Source: Streptacidiphilus jeojiense
Lineage (GTDB): Bacteria; Actinomycetota; Actinomycetes; Streptomycetales; Streptomycetaceae
Reading direction: 5' to 3'
Assembly (NCBI RefSeq): GCF_000719095.1
Contig: NZ_JOEH01000033.1
Span: 1 to 64,000, forward strand
DNA: 64,000 nt
Of this stretch, positions 7,747 to 16,740 are shown piece by piece (the stretch's first letter is position 1; each line of letters opens with the position of its first letter). The notes beneath the pieces were generated by a model. That model did not search any database. It was given only the letters and a program-made list of their open reading frames with translations, and had not been told where the DNA came from. The translations under genes and the position numbers were made by a program.

Positions 7747-9183
7747 TCAGCCCTCGATCGAGGTCATCACGTGCTTGATCCGGGTGTAGTCCTCGAAGCC
7801 GTAGGCGGAGAGGTCCTTGCCGTAGCCGGACTTCTTGAAGCCGCCGTGGGGCATCTCGGCGACCAGCGGGATGTGGGTGTTGATCCACACGCAGCCGAAG
7901 TCGAGCTTCTTGGCCAGCCGCATCGCACGGGCGTGGTCCTTGGTCCAGACCGAGGAGGCCAGGGCGTACTCCACGCCGTTGGCGTTGGCGATCGCCTCGG
8001 CCTCGTCGGAGAACTTCTGCACGGTGATGACCGGGCCGAAGACCTCGTTCTGGATGATCTCGTCGTCCTGCTTCAGCCCGGAGACCACGGTGGGGGCGTA
8101 GAAGTAGCCCACCTCACCGACCCGGTGGCCGCCGGCCTCGACCTTCGCGTGCGCGGGGAGGCGCTCGATGAAGCCGGTGACCTGGGCCAGCTGGTTGGCG
8201 TTGTTCAGCGGGCCGTAGAGCACGTCCTCGTCGTCCGGCAGACCGGTCTTGGTGTCGGCGGCGGCCTTGGCCAGCGCGGTCACGAACTCGTCGTGGACGG
8301 ACTCGTGCACCAGCACGCGGGTGGCCGCGGTGCAGTCCTGGCCGGCGTTGAAGTAGCCGGCCACGCTGATGCCCTCGACCGCGGCGGCGATGTCGGCGTC
8401 GTCGAAGACCACGACCGGGGCCTTGCCGCCCAGCTCCAGGTGGACCCGCTTGACGTCCTTCGCCGCGGAGCCGGCGACCTGGATGCCGGCCCGGACCGAG
8501 CCGGTGATGGAGGCCATCGCCGGGGTGTGGTGCTCCACCATCAGCCGGCCGGTCTCCCGGTCGCCGCAGACCACGTTGAACACACCGGCCGGCAGGATCT
8601 CACCGATGATCTCGGCGAGCAGCACGGTGGAGGCCGGGGTGGTGTCCGAGGGCTTCAGGACGACCGCGTTGCCGGCCGCGATGGCCGGGGCGAACTTCCA
8701 CACCGCCATCATCATCGGGTAGTTCCACGGCGCGACCTGGGCGCAGACGCCGACCGGCTCGCGGCGGATGAAGGAGGTCAGCCCCTCCATGTACTCGCCG
8801 CCGGACTTGCCCTCCAGCAGGCGGGCGGCGCCGGCGAAGAAGCGGATCTGGTCGACCATCGGCGGGATCTCCTCCGAGGCGGTCAGCCCCAGCGGCTTGC
8901 CGGTGTTCCTGGACTCGGCCGCGACCAGCTCGTCCGCGCGGGCCTCGATCGCGTCGGCGATCTTCAGCAGGGCCAGCTGGCGCACCGAGGGGGTGGTGTC
9001 CCGCCAGCCCTCGAACGCGGCTGCGGCCGCGGCCATCGCCGCGTCCACGTCGGCCTGGGCGGACAGCGGCGCGGTGGCGTACGCCTCACCGGTGGTCGGG
9101 TCGACGACCTCGGTGGTACGGCCGTCGGCCGCGTCGGCGAACGCGCCGTTGATGTAGTTGCGCAGCGTCTGAAGCTCGCTCAC
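7747..9183 (-). CDS. Gamma-aminobutyraldehyde dehydrogenase family protein (copy 2)
   Basis: A 478-residue aldehyde dehydrogenase. HLELGGKAPVVVFDDAD carries the active-site Glu and NAGQDCTAATRVLVH the catalytic Cys. It is the same subfamily as the 4255-5790 gene but without that protein's extra N-terminal residues, which suggests different aminoaldehyde substrates (for example 3-aminopropanal versus 4-aminobutanal; inference). The start is GTG at 9183 (MSELQTLRNYING), with GGAGAGG 5 bases upstream. It is divergent from the Lrp/AsnC regulator at 9373 across a 189-base promoter region, so Lrp-type control is likely. Confidence 0.88.
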   Translation of the reverse strand: MSELQTLRNYINGAFADAADGRTTEVVDPTTGEAYATAPLSAQADVDAAMAAAAAAFEGWRDTTPSVRQLALLKIADAIEARADELVAAESRNTGKPLGLTASEEIPPMVDQIRFFAGAARLLEGKSGGEYMEGLTSFIRREPVGVCAQVAPWNYPMMMAVWKFAPAIAAGNAVVLKPSDTTPASTVLLAEIIGEILPAGVFNVVCGDRETGRLMVEHHTPAMASITGSVRAGIQVAGSAAKDVKRVHLELGGKAPVVVFDDADIAAAVEGISVAGYFNAGQDCTAATRVLVHESVHDEFVTALAKAAADTKTGLPDDEDVLYGPLNNANQLAQVTGFIERLPAHAKVEAGGHRVGEVGYFYAPTVVSGLKQDDEIIQNEVFGPVITVQKFSDEAEAIANANGVEYALASSVWTKDHARAMRLAKKLDFGCVWINTHIPLVAEMPHGGFKKSGYGKDLSAYGFEDYTRIKHVMTSIEG

Positions 9184-9372
9184 GGGGACCTCTCCTCGAA
9201 TCCGGCTCTCCGGCTCCTTTGATGCTGGTGATGCCGGCGACGGCACCAGCCTAGCCCTGTCTCTGCGGTTATCGGCAGACCTGAGCGGAAGCAACGATGG
9301 AATCAGTACGTTTTCCGGCTTTGTGCAACGGAATCCCTTGCGAACGGGCGCACGATAGGGCAGGGTGAGGGC

Positions 9373-9846
9373 GTGGCCAACCGTGAACGGAACGGCAGCG
9401 TTCCCCTCGACTCCGTCTCCAAGGCGATCATCGAGCAGCTCCAGGAGGACGGCCGTCGGCCCTATGCCAGCATCGGCAAGGCCGTGGGCCTCTCCGAGGC
9501 TGCCGTGCGCCAGCGGGTCCAGAAGCTCCTCGACCAGGGTGTCATGCAGATCGTCGCGGTGACGGACCCGCTCACCGTCGGGTTCACCCGGCAGGCGATG
9601 GTCGGCATCACCGTCGAGGGCGACATGGAACCGGTCGCGGACGCCCTGGCCGCCATGGACGAGGTGGACTACGTCGTCGTCACCGCAGGATCGTTCGACC
9701 TGCTGGCCGAGCTGGTCTGCGAGGACGACGAACACCTCCTCGAACTGATCAACAAGCGGATCCGCGCGCTTCCCGGCGTGCGGAGAACCGAAAGCTTCGT
9801 TTACCTGAAGCTCCGGAAACAGACCTACACCTGGGGTACCCGATGA
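9373..9846 (+). CDS. Lrp/AsnC-family transcriptional regulator
   Basis: A 157-residue protein. The N-terminal winged helix-turn-helix (about 10-60) contains SIGKAVGLSEAAVRQRVQKL. The C-terminal RAM ligand-binding domain (about 75-145) contains the conserved VVVTAGSFDLLAELVCEDD segment. The GTG start at 9373 follows GGTGAGGGC. Its stop overlaps the aminotransferase start (ATGA, 9843-9846), so the two are translationally coupled and almost certainly one operon. It probably responds to an amino acid or amine intermediate and regulates that operon and the divergent aldehyde dehydrogenase. Confidence 0.92.
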   Translation: MANRERNGSVPLDSVSKAIIEQLQEDGRRPYASIGKAVGLSEAAVRQRVQKLLDQGVMQIVAVTDPLTVGFTRQAMVGITVEGDMEPVADALAAMDEVDYVVVTAGSFDLLAELVCEDDEHLLELINKRIRALPGVRRTESFVYLKLRKQTYTWGTR

Positions 9847-11219
9847 GCGCCGACCCGGCCACGAAGGACCTTTCGAAGACCGCCTACGACCATCTGTGGA
9901 TGCACTTCACCCGGATGTCGTCGTACGAGAACAACCCGGTGCCGACGATCGTCAGCGGCGAGGGCACCTACATCTACGACTCCAACGGCCGCAAGTACCT
10001 GGACGGCCTGGCCGGTCTGTTCGTGGTCCAGGCCGGTCACGGCCGCGCCGAGCTCGCCGAGGTCGCCCGCAAGCAGGCCGAGAAGCTGGCCTTCTTCCCG
10101 ATCTGGAGCTACGCGCACCCCTCCGCCGTGGAGCTCGCCGAGCGGCTGGCCAACTACGCCCCCGGCGACCTCAACAAGGTCTTCTTCACCACCGGTGGCG
10201 GCGAGGCCGTGGAGACCGCGTGGAAGCTGGCCAAGCAGTACTTCAAGCTGACCGGTGAGCACACCAAGTACAAGGTGATCTCCCGCGCGGTGGCCTACCA
10301 CGGCACCCCCCAGGGCGCGCTGTCCATCACCGGCCTGCCGGCCCTGAAGGCCCCGTTCGAGCCGCTGGTCCCGGGCGCCCACAAGGTCCCCAACACCAAC
10401 ATCTACCGCGCCCCGATCTACGGCGACGACCCGGAGGCCTACGGCCGCTGGTGCGCCGACCAGATCGAGCAGGAGATCCTGTTCGAGGGCCCGGAGACGG
10501 TGGCCTGCGTCTTCCTGGAGCCGGTGCAGAACGCCGGCGGCTGCTTCCCGCCGCCGCCCGGGTACTTCCAGCGGGTCCGCGAGATCTGCGACCAGTACAA
10601 CGTGCTGCTGGTGTCGGACGAGACCATCTGCGCCTTCGGCCGTCTGGGCACCATGTTCGCCTGCGACAAGTTCGACTACATCCCCGACATCATCACCTGC
10701 GCCAAGGGCATGACCTCCGGGTACTCCCCCATCGGTGCGGCGATCATCTCGGACCGGATCGCCGAGCCGTTCTACAAGGGCGACAACACCTTCCTGCACG
10801 GCTACACCTTCGGGGGCCACCCGGTCTCCTCCGCGGTGGCGCTGGCCAACCTGGACATCTTTGAGCGCGAGGGCCTCAACAAGCACGTCCTCGCCAACGA
10901 GGACGCCTTCCGCTCCACCCTGGAAAAGCTGCACGACCTGCCGATCGTCGGCGACGTCCGCGGCAACGGCTTCTTCTACGGCATCGAGCTCGTCAAGGAC
11001 AAGGTCACCAAGGAGTCCTTCAACGACGACGAGTGCGAGCGCATCCTGTACGGCTACGTCTCCAAGGCGCTCTTCGAGAACGGCCTGTACTGCCGCGCCG
11101 ACGACCGCGGTGACCCGGTCATCCAGCTGTCGCCGCCGCTGATCGCCGACCAGTCGACCTTCGACGAGATCGAGCAGATCCTGCGCACGGTGCTGACCGA
11201 GGCCTGGAACCGGATGTAG
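9843..11219 (+). CDS. Class III PLP aminotransferase (omega-amino acid/diamine:pyruvate type)
   Basis: A 458-residue fold-type I aminotransferase, soluble. The PLP-lysine site is ITCAKGMTSGYSPIGA, and the phosphate-binding region is TTGGGEAVETAWKLAKQY. Similar enzymes move the terminal amino group of beta-alanine, GABA, putrescine or related omega-amines to pyruvate or 2-oxoglutarate. With two aminoaldehyde dehydrogenases and MmsA nearby, putrescine or diaminopropane to aminoaldehyde, or beta-alanine to malonate semialdehyde, are the likely reactions. Sequence alone does not decide between them. It is coupled by ATGA overlap to the Lrp gene. A hairpin follows at 11249. Confidence 0.9.
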   Translation: MSADPATKDLSKTAYDHLWMHFTRMSSYENNPVPTIVSGEGTYIYDSNGRKYLDGLAGLFVVQAGHGRAELAEVARKQAEKLAFFPIWSYAHPSAVELAERLANYAPGDLNKVFFTTGGGEAVETAWKLAKQYFKLTGEHTKYKVISRAVAYHGTPQGALSITGLPALKAPFEPLVPGAHKVPNTNIYRAPIYGDDPEAYGRWCADQIEQEILFEGPETVACVFLEPVQNAGGCFPPPPGYFQRVREICDQYNVLLVSDETICAFGRLGTMFACDKFDYIPDIITCAKGMTSGYSPIGAAIISDRIAEPFYKGDNTFLHGYTFGGHPVSSAVALANLDIFEREGLNKHVLANEDAFRSTLEKLHDLPIVGDVRGNGFFYGIELVKDKVTKESFNDDECERILYGYVSKALFENGLYCRADDRGDPVIQLSPPLIADQSTFDEIEQILRTVLTEAWNRM

Positions 11220-11248
11220 TTCGCTGCATTCCTCCTGCTCTCCGCCAC

Positions 11249-11286
11249 TGGGCGGTCCTGACCTTGTAGGGTCGGGGCCGCCCAGC
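11249..11286 (+). terminator. Terminator after the aminotransferase
   Basis: CTGGGCGG (11249-11256) pairs with CCGCCCAG (11279-11286), with an inner GACC/GGTC pairing (11261-11264, 11271-11274). It starts 30 bases past the stop codon. Confidence 0.6.
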
Positions 11287-11417
11287 GGCGTTCCCGGACC
11301 ACCGGAGCTCCTGGCGTTCGAGTGATCGACACGACAGTTCCAACCGTGCGGTGCGCAACCCCGAAGCGGATCACTCGTTCTAGTCTGTGAGCCACCATCA
11401 CGACCGGGAGGACCCCA

Positions 11418-12200
11418 GTGACCGTCGCCCCGCCCGACAACGACGTGCTGTGGGCACGAGGGCTGGTGCACACCATCCGCGGCACCCCGGCCCTGCGCGG
11501 TGTCTCCCTGGGCGTGCGCGAGGGCGAGGTCCTCGCCGTCACCGGACCGCGCGGCTGCGGGATGAGCACCCTGCTGGACTGCCTCAGCGGCGTGCTCCCC
11601 GCAGACGAGGGCGAGATCTGGTTCAACAGCTCCCCCGTGCACACCCTCGGCCGCACCGCCAGGGAGCGGCTGCGGCGCGAGCGCTTCGGCCACGTCGGGC
11701 CCCAGCCCCGGCTGGTCCCCGAGCTGACCGCGCGGGAGAACGTGGCGCTGCCGCTGCTGCTGGCCGGCGCGGCGCGCAAGGACGCCACGGTCGCCGCCAT
11801 GGAGTGGCTGGAGCGGCTCGACGTGGCCGACTGCGCCCGGCAGCGGCCGGCCGCGCTGCGGCAGGACCAGCGCCAGCGCATCTCCGTCGCCCGGGCCCTG
11901 GCCCACCAGCCCGCGGTGGTCTTCGCCGACGAGCCGACCGCTCCGCTGCACCGCGACGCCCGGGACCAGGTGATGCGGATACTGGTCACCGCATCGCGCT
12001 CGCACCGGATCACCCTGGTACTGGCCACCCACGACCCCGGGCTGGCCCGCTACGCGGACCGGGTGGCGACCATGGTGGACGGCCGGCTCGCCGCGCCGGT
12101 CCGGGCCCGCCAAGCGGCAGCAGCGGCGACGGCAGCCGCGGAAGAACCGTCCGAGCTGCTGCGGAGGGATGAGGAGCAGTGTTCCCCTACCTCCGTCTAG
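11418..12200 (+). CDS. Degenerate ABC transporter ATPase (LolD/MacB-like)
   Basis: A 260-residue nucleotide-binding domain with clearly altered motifs. Walker A reads GPRGCGMST (residues 43-51), with methionine where the catalytic lysine should be. The ABC signature is LRQDQRQR instead of LSGGQ. The D-loop is LHRD. The Walker B region (VVFADEP), the Q-loop region (VGPQPRLVPELTARENV) and the switch histidine (LATHD) are kept. Its fold class is the MacB/LolD type that pairs with FtsX-like permeases. GTG start at 11418 after GGGAGGA. The next gene, a membrane protein, overlaps its 3' end by 22 bases, so they form one unit. ATP hydrolysis is doubtful; a structural or nucleotide-sensing role is possible. 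Confidence 0.8.
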   Translation: MTVAPPDNDVLWARGLVHTIRGTPALRGVSLGVREGEVLAVTGPRGCGMSTLLDCLSGVLPADEGEIWFNSSPVHTLGRTARERLRRERFGHVGPQPRLVPELTARENVALPLLLAGAARKDATVAAMEWLERLDVADCARQRPAALRQDQRQRISVARALAHQPAVVFADEPTAPLHRDARDQVMRILVTASRSHRITLVLATHDPGLARYADRVATMVDGRLAAPVRARQAAAAATAAAEEPSELLRRDEEQCSPTSV

Positions 12201-13303
12201 CCCGCGGCTACGGCTTCCTGGACCTCTGCCGCTGCCTGCTCACCGCCGCCGCCTCGGCCACCGTGGGTGCCCTGCTGCTCAGTGCCCTGGGACGGGCGCT
12301 CAGCAGCCCGGACGACACTGGGGCCGCGGTCGAGCGGCTGCTGTGGTGCCTGCCCGCGCTGGCCGCCGTCGGCTACCTCTGCGCCGCCTGGGCCCGCTCG
12401 CTGCCGGTGCAGCGGCCCGAGCGAATCGCCGGCCTGGTCGCGGCGGGCGCCGGGCCGGTGCGGACCCGGCTGGTGCTGGCCGGGGAGATCGCGCTGATCT
12501 GCGCACTGGGCGCGGTGCTGGCCCTGTTCGGCTTCGTGGTGCTGCGCGAGCACTGGCTGGAGCTGACCCCCGGCGGCCAACTGGACCCGGCGCTGGGCGC
12601 CGGCGGGAATCTGCCCGCCGCCGGTACGGTCGCGCTGCTGGCGGTGGTCCCGCTGCTGGGTGGCCTCGCGGCCGGCATCGCGGTGCGGTCGGTCGATCTG
12701 CTGCCGGGCGACGACGCGGACCGGGTGCTGCGTCGGCCGCCGGCCGCCTACCTCGCCGCGGTGGGCGTGCCCGCCCTCGCCGGTTCGGTGATCGCCGTGC
12801 TGGGGATGCGGGGCCATGCGAGCGCCGAGGCCTGGACCGGTGGCGTGCTGGGCCTGCTCGGGCTGGCGGGCGCCGTCCCAGTACTGCTGTACCTGGTCGG
12901 CGGGCTGCTCGCAGCGGGCCGACCGCGGGCCGTCCGGCTGCTCGGCGGACGCGCGCTGCAGGCCGAGTGCTGGCGGCTGGGCGCGCCGCTGGCCGTGCTG
13001 ACGGTGGCCGGGGCCGTGGTGGCGACCCTGCTGCTGCGGGACGCCCCCGGAAGCCGCCCCGCGGGACCGCTGGTGCTGGTGGAGGTCCTGCTGCTTGGCG
13101 TCTGCGTGCTGGGCGCGCTGCTGGCCCGGCTGGTGGAGCTGGCGCGGGCCCGGCGGGGCTCCTACGCCTCGCTCAGCCGGATAGGAGCGCCGGGGGGACT
13201 GCTGGTGCGGTCCGCGGCGGTGCGGGGCGGGGGCGCCGTCCTGGTCGCCGCCGCAGTCGCCGCTGCGGCGGCTGCGCTCACTGCGGCGGCGCTGGGCGCC
13301 TAG
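12179..13303 (+). CDS. Membrane protein, putative permease partner of the ABC ATPase
   Basis: A 374-residue, strongly hydrophobic, Ala/Leu-rich protein with about 8-10 predicted membrane segments by eye. These include residues about 20-40, 58-75, 100-125, 140-165 and 215-240, and the C-terminal AVLVAAAVAAAAAALTAAAL. It resembles FtsX-type permeases only loosely, and no large extracytoplasmic domain is seen. GTG start at 12179 inside the 3' end of the ATPase gene, after GAGGAGCA. The tight overlap indicates that the two products work together. The substrate is unknown. Confidence 0.78.
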   Translation: MFPYLRLARGYGFLDLCRCLLTAAASATVGALLLSALGRALSSPDDTGAAVERLLWCLPALAAVGYLCAAWARSLPVQRPERIAGLVAAGAGPVRTRLVLAGEIALICALGAVLALFGFVVLREHWLELTPGGQLDPALGAGGNLPAAGTVALLAVVPLLGGLAAGIAVRSVDLLPGDDADRVLRRPPAAYLAAVGVPALAGSVIAVLGMRGHASAEAWTGGVLGLLGLAGAVPVLLYLVGGLLAAGRPRAVRLLGGRALQAECWRLGAPLAVLTVAGAVVATLLLRDAPGSRPAGPLVLVEVLLLGVCVLGALLARLVELARARRGSYASLSRIGAPGGLLVRSAAVRGGGAVLVAAAVAAAAAALTAAALGA

Positions 13304-13330
13304 GCGGTTCTTTCAGGTGCGGACCGTAGG

Positions 13331-13427
13331 GGTTGGTCGCGCAGTTCCCCGCGCCCCTGGTGGTGCAACTTGCCCGCAGCGGGTCAGTTGCAGCACGTCA
13401 GGGGCGCGGGGAACTGCGCGACCAACC
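13331..13427. repeat. Long palindromic repeat, likely bidirectional terminator (copy A)
   Basis: A perfect 29-bp inverted repeat (13331-13359 and 13399-13427) contains the core GCGCAGTTCCCCGCGCCCCT. Inside it TGCAACT/AGTTGCA (13364-13370/13386-13392) and CCCGC/GCGGG also pair, so almost the whole 97 bases can fold into one hairpin. It sits exactly between two convergent genes (ends 13303 and 13463). Related copies lie at 36586 and 63044, also between convergent genes. Confidence 0.9.
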
Positions 13428-13462
13428 AGGCACACGCGGCAGACAGCAGCGCAGGCCGGCGC

Positions 13463-14587
13463 TCAGCCCGCCGCGGCGAGCTGGCCGCAGGCGCCGTCGA
13501 TCTCCTGGCCGCGGGTGTCGCGGACGGTGACCGGGACCCCGTGCAGCTTCAGCTGGCGGACGAACTCGCGCTCGTCCTCGGGGCGGGAGGCGGTCCACTT
13601 GGAGCCCGGGGTGGGGTTCAGCGGGATCAGGTTGACGTGCGCCCGGTGGTTCTTGAGCAGCCGCCCCAGCAGGTCGGCCCGCCAGGCCTGGTCGTTGATG
13701 TCCTTGATCAGCGCGTACTCGATGGAGATGCGGCGGCCGGAGCGCTCCGCGTAGTCCCAGGCCGCGTCCAGCACCTCGGCGACCTTCCAGCGGGTGTTCA
13801 CCGGGACCAGGGTGTCCCGCAGCTCGTCGTCGGGGGCGTGCAGCGACACCGCGAGGCGGACGCTGAGCTCCTCGTCGGCGAGCCGGTTGATCGCCGGGAC
13901 CAGGCCGACGGTGGAGACGGTGATGCCGCGCTGGGAGAGGCCGAAGCCGCCGGGGGCCGGATCGGTCAGCCGGCGGATCGCCGCGATCACGCGCTTGTAG
14001 TTGGCCAGCGGCTCGCCCATGCCCATGAAGACGATGTTGCTGAGTCGCACCGCGCCGGCCTCGCCCGAGGCGTCGGCGCCGAACTCGCCGGCCTTGATGG
14101 ACCGCATCCCGGCCGCGATCTGCTCGACGATCTCGGCGGTGGAGAGGTTGCGGGTCAGCCCGGCCTGGCCCGTGGCGCAGAACGGGCAGTTCATGCCGCA
14201 GCCGGCCTGCGAGCTGATGCACATCGTCACCCGGTCGGGGTAGCGCATCAGCACCGACTCGACCAGCACCCCGTCGAAGAGCTTCCACAGCGTCTTGCGG
14301 GTGCTGTCGTCGTCGCAGGACACATTGCGGACCACGCTCATCAGCTCGGGCAGCAGCCCCTCGGCGAGCTTGGCGCGGGACGCCGCCGGGATGTCCGTCC
14401 ACTCGTCCGGACCGGACGAGAGCCGGGAGAAGTACTGGCGCGAGAGCTGGTCGGCGCGGAACGGCTTCTCGCCGAGTTCGGCGACGGCCTCGCGCCGCTC
14501 GGCTGCGGTCAGGTCGGCGAGGTGGCGCGGGGGCTTGGCGCCGCGCGGCGCGGCAAAGGTGAGTTCACCGGGGAGTGGCTTAGGCAT
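13463..14587 (-). CDS. rlmN: 23S rRNA (adenine-2503-C2)-methyltransferase
   Basis: A radical-SAM enzyme that methylates C2 of A2503 in 23S rRNA and A37 of some tRNAs. The 374-residue protein carries the [4Fe-4S] motif CGMNCPFC, the [19 protein letters not shown] context and the C-terminal [12 protein letters not shown] and [10 protein letters not shown] segments of the RlmN family. The ATG at 14587 has GGAGG 5 bases upstream. It lies downstream of cdsA, separated by a strong hairpin, so it may have its own promoter. Confidence 0.95.
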   Translation of the reverse strand: MPKPLPGELTFAAPRGAKPPRHLADLTAAERREAVAELGEKPFRADQLSRQYFSRLSSGPDEWTDIPAASRAKLAEGLLPELMSVVRNVSCDDDSTRKTLWKLFDGVLVESVLMRYPDRVTMCISSQAGCGMNCPFCATGQAGLTRNLSTAEIVEQIAAGMRSIKAGEFGADASGEAGAVRLSNIVFMGMGEPLANYKRVIAAIRRLTDPAPGGFGLSQRGITVSTVGLVPAINRLADEELSVRLAVSLHAPDDELRDTLVPVNTRWKVAEVLDAAWDYAERSGRRISIEYALIKDINDQAWRADLLGRLLKNHRAHVNLIPLNPTPGSKWTASRPEDEREFVRQLKLHGVPVTVRDTRGQEIDGACGQLAAAG

Positions 14588-14630
14588 GATTCCTCCAGTG
14601 TCTCAGGTCGGCCGAGCAGCCACGCAAACG

Positions 14631-14670
14631 GCGAGGCCCCGGACCCCGTGGTGGGGGTCCGGGGCCTCGC
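14631..14670. terminator. Terminator after cdsA
   Basis: A perfect 17-bp stem (14631-14647/14654-14670) with a 6-base loop lies 15 bases past the cdsA stop codon. It is likely the end of the frr-cdsA transcript. Confidence 0.85.
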
Positions 14671-14684
14671 GTCGGCGTTCGCGC

Positions 14685-16055
14685 TCAGCCCGCGCCGACG
14701 AAGCCGACCAGGACGAGCCAGACGATCGGGGCGGTGGGGAGGAGCGAGTCCAGCCGGTCCATCAGGCCGCCGTGGCCCGGGAGCAGGGTGCCCATGTCCT
14801 TGATGCCGAGGTCGCGCTTGATCATCGACTCGCCGAGGTCGCCCAGGGTGGCGCTGACCGCCACGCAGGCGCCCAGCACCAGGCCCTGCCACCAGCTGGC
14901 CCGGTCGATCATCAGGTTCATCCCGAGGGCGCCGACCAGCATGCACAGCAGCACCGCGCCGACCAGTCCCTCGCGGGTCTTGCCGGGGCTGATCCGGGGC
15001 GCGAGCTTGTGCCTGCCGAAGCGGGAGCCGGCCGCGTAGGCGCCGGTGTCGCTGCAGACGGTGAGCACCAGGAACAGCACCACCCGCTGCGGGCCGTCGT
15101 GGGCGGCCAGCATCAGCATCACGAAGGTCGCCAGGAACGGGACGTAGAAGGCGGTGAAGATGCCCGCGGTGACGTCCCGGAGGTAGTCCTCGGGCGGCTC
15201 GCTCATCCGCCAGACCAGCACCGCCAGTGCGGTCAGCGCCAGCGCCACCAGTGCCGACTCGGGGCCGCCCAGGTAGGCGGCGACCAGCATCCCGACCCCG
15301 CCGACGGCGAGCGGGGGCCGCGGCACCCTGATGCCCTTGCTCTCCGAGAGCCGGCTGGTGAGCTCCCACATGCCGATCACCACGACCGCCGCGACGACCC
15401 CGACGAACAGCCACTTCACGATGAAGAGCGAGGCGACCACGAGCGCGCCGAGCCCGAGGCCCACACCGATCGCGGCACGCAGGTCGCGACCGCCCTTGGG
15501 GGCCTTGCCGGTCGCGGCGGGCGGTACCGGCGCGGCTGGATCGGGGACCGGTGCTTGGTTGCTCATCGGCGGCGCCTCGGTACGGAGAGGGGGCAGCACC
15601 GCGGTCTCTTCCGCGGGCGCGACAGGCGCCGGCGCGGGTGCGTCGTCGCGGAACAGCGGCCCGCTCAGGCGGGCTGCCACCGGCTCGCCGACCGGATCGG
15701 CACTCGCCTGCGGCATCTGCCCGCCTTGGGTGAAATGTCCGGAGAAACGTTCCGGTGCGGGATGCTGGGCGGCCATGGGACGAGTCTGCGGCATGCCCCC
15801 GTTCCCGTGCATCGGGGACTGCTGCGAGTGGCCGACCGCCGGTCCCCCCCAGTACGGGGGGACCGGTTGGTCGAGCACCGGCGGCATCAGCGCGGTGGCC
15901 TCCGCCTCGCCGGGCTGCGCACCGGCGGCCAGTGGTCCGCCGGGGAGTACTCCCCCGTGAGGTCCGTTCGGGAAGGCAGCAGCGTCGTGGCCCTGCGTTC
16001 GGGCCCCGGCGCTGCTGTCGCCGGATTCGGGCCCCCAGTAGGAGTCGTCGTTCAT
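14685..16055 (-). CDS. cdsA: Phosphatidate cytidylyltransferase with long disordered N-terminus
   Basis: It makes CDP-diacylglycerol from phosphatidate and CTP at the membrane, the branch point for all phospholipids. The 456-residue protein has a C-terminal multi-spanning core (from about residue 190) with the CdsA signature SATLGDLGESMIKRDLGIKD and PGHGGLMDRLDSLL. The first 190 residues are Gly/Pro/Gln-rich and contain QTRPM and RLSGPLFRDD, which I recall from Streptomyces orthologues, so the extension is probably genuine. An internal ATG at 15566 with GAGG upstream is an alternative start. The ATG at 16055 overlaps the frr stop by one base (TGATG), so the genes are translationally coupled. 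Confidence 0.93.
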   Translation of the reverse strand: MNDDSYWGPESGDSSAGARTQGHDAAAFPNGPHGGVLPGGPLAAGAQPGEAEATALMPPVLDQPVPPYWGGPAVGHSQQSPMHGNGGMPQTRPMAAQHPAPERFSGHFTQGGQMPQASADPVGEPVAARLSGPLFRDDAPAPAPVAPAEETAVLPPLRTEAPPMSNQAPVPDPAAPVPPAATGKAPKGGRDLRAAIGVGLGLGALVVASLFIVKWLFVGVVAAVVVIGMWELTSRLSESKGIRVPRPPLAVGGVGMLVAAYLGGPESALVALALTALAVLVWRMSEPPEDYLRDVTAGIFTAFYVPFLATFVMLMLAAHDGPQRVVLFLVLTVCSDTGAYAAGSRFGRHKLAPRISPGKTREGLVGAVLLCMLVGALGMNLMIDRASWWQGLVLGACVAVSATLGDLGESMIKRDLGIKDMGTLLPGHGGLMDRLDSLLPTAPIVWLVLVGFVGAG

Positions 16056-16612
16056 CAGACCTCGAGGAGCTCGGCTTCCTTGTGCTTGAGCAGCTCGTCC
16101 ACCTGCGCGACATAGCGTGCGGTGACGTCCTCGAGCTCCTTCTCGGCGCGGCGCACCTCGTCCTCGCCCGCCTCGCCGTCCTTGCTGAGCTTGTCCAGGG
16201 TCTCCTTGGCCTTGCGGCGCACCGCGCGGATGGAGATCTTGGCGTCCTCGCCCTTGCCCCGGGCGACCTTGATGTACTCCCGGCGGCGCTCCTCGGTGAG
16301 CTGCGGGAAGTTCACCCGGATGATGGACCCGTCGTTGGACGGGTTGACGCCCAGGTCGGAGTTGCGGATGGCTTCCTCGATCACCCGCAGCGAGCTCTTG
16401 TCGAACGGCGAGACGATCGCCATCCGGGGCTCCGGCACCGAGAAGGACGCCAGCTGGTTGATCGGGGTCACCGCGCCGTAGTACTCGGCGACGATCTTGC
16501 TGAACATCGCGGGGTGCGCACGGCCGGTGCGGATCGCGGCGAAGTCGTCCTTGGCGACGGCGACGGCCTTCTCCATCTTCTCCTCGGCCTCGAGGAGGGT
16601 CTCTTCAATCAC
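16055..16612 (-). CDS. frr: Ribosome recycling factor
   Basis: Splits post-termination ribosomes together with EF-G. The 185-residue protein has the normal length and the family sequences [23 protein letters not shown] and RREYIKVA. The start is taken as GTG at 16612 ([13 protein letters not shown]), 6 bases after AGGAG and matching the family N-terminus; ATG at 16615 is only 3 bases from the ribosome site. It is coupled to cdsA downstream and follows pyrH by 128 bases. Confidence 0.95.
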   Translation of the reverse strand: MIEETLLEAEEKMEKAVAVAKDDFAAIRTGRAHPAMFSKIVAEYYGAVTPINQLASFSVPEPRMAIVSPFDKSSLRVIEEAIRNSDLGVNPSNDGSIIRVNFPQLTEERRREYIKVARGKGEDAKISIRAVRRKAKETLDKLSKDGEAGEDEVRRAEKELEDVTARYVAQVDELLKHKEAELLEV

Positions 16613-16740
16613 CATGTGCTCCTGTCCGGTACTACCCGGTCTCGACTCCTGCTGTGCGGGCACTACTACGCGTTACCGGGCACGTTCGCCGACGCCCGGT
16701 GGATTGTCCATCCCCTGCGAGGACCAACCCCACGGGAGGG

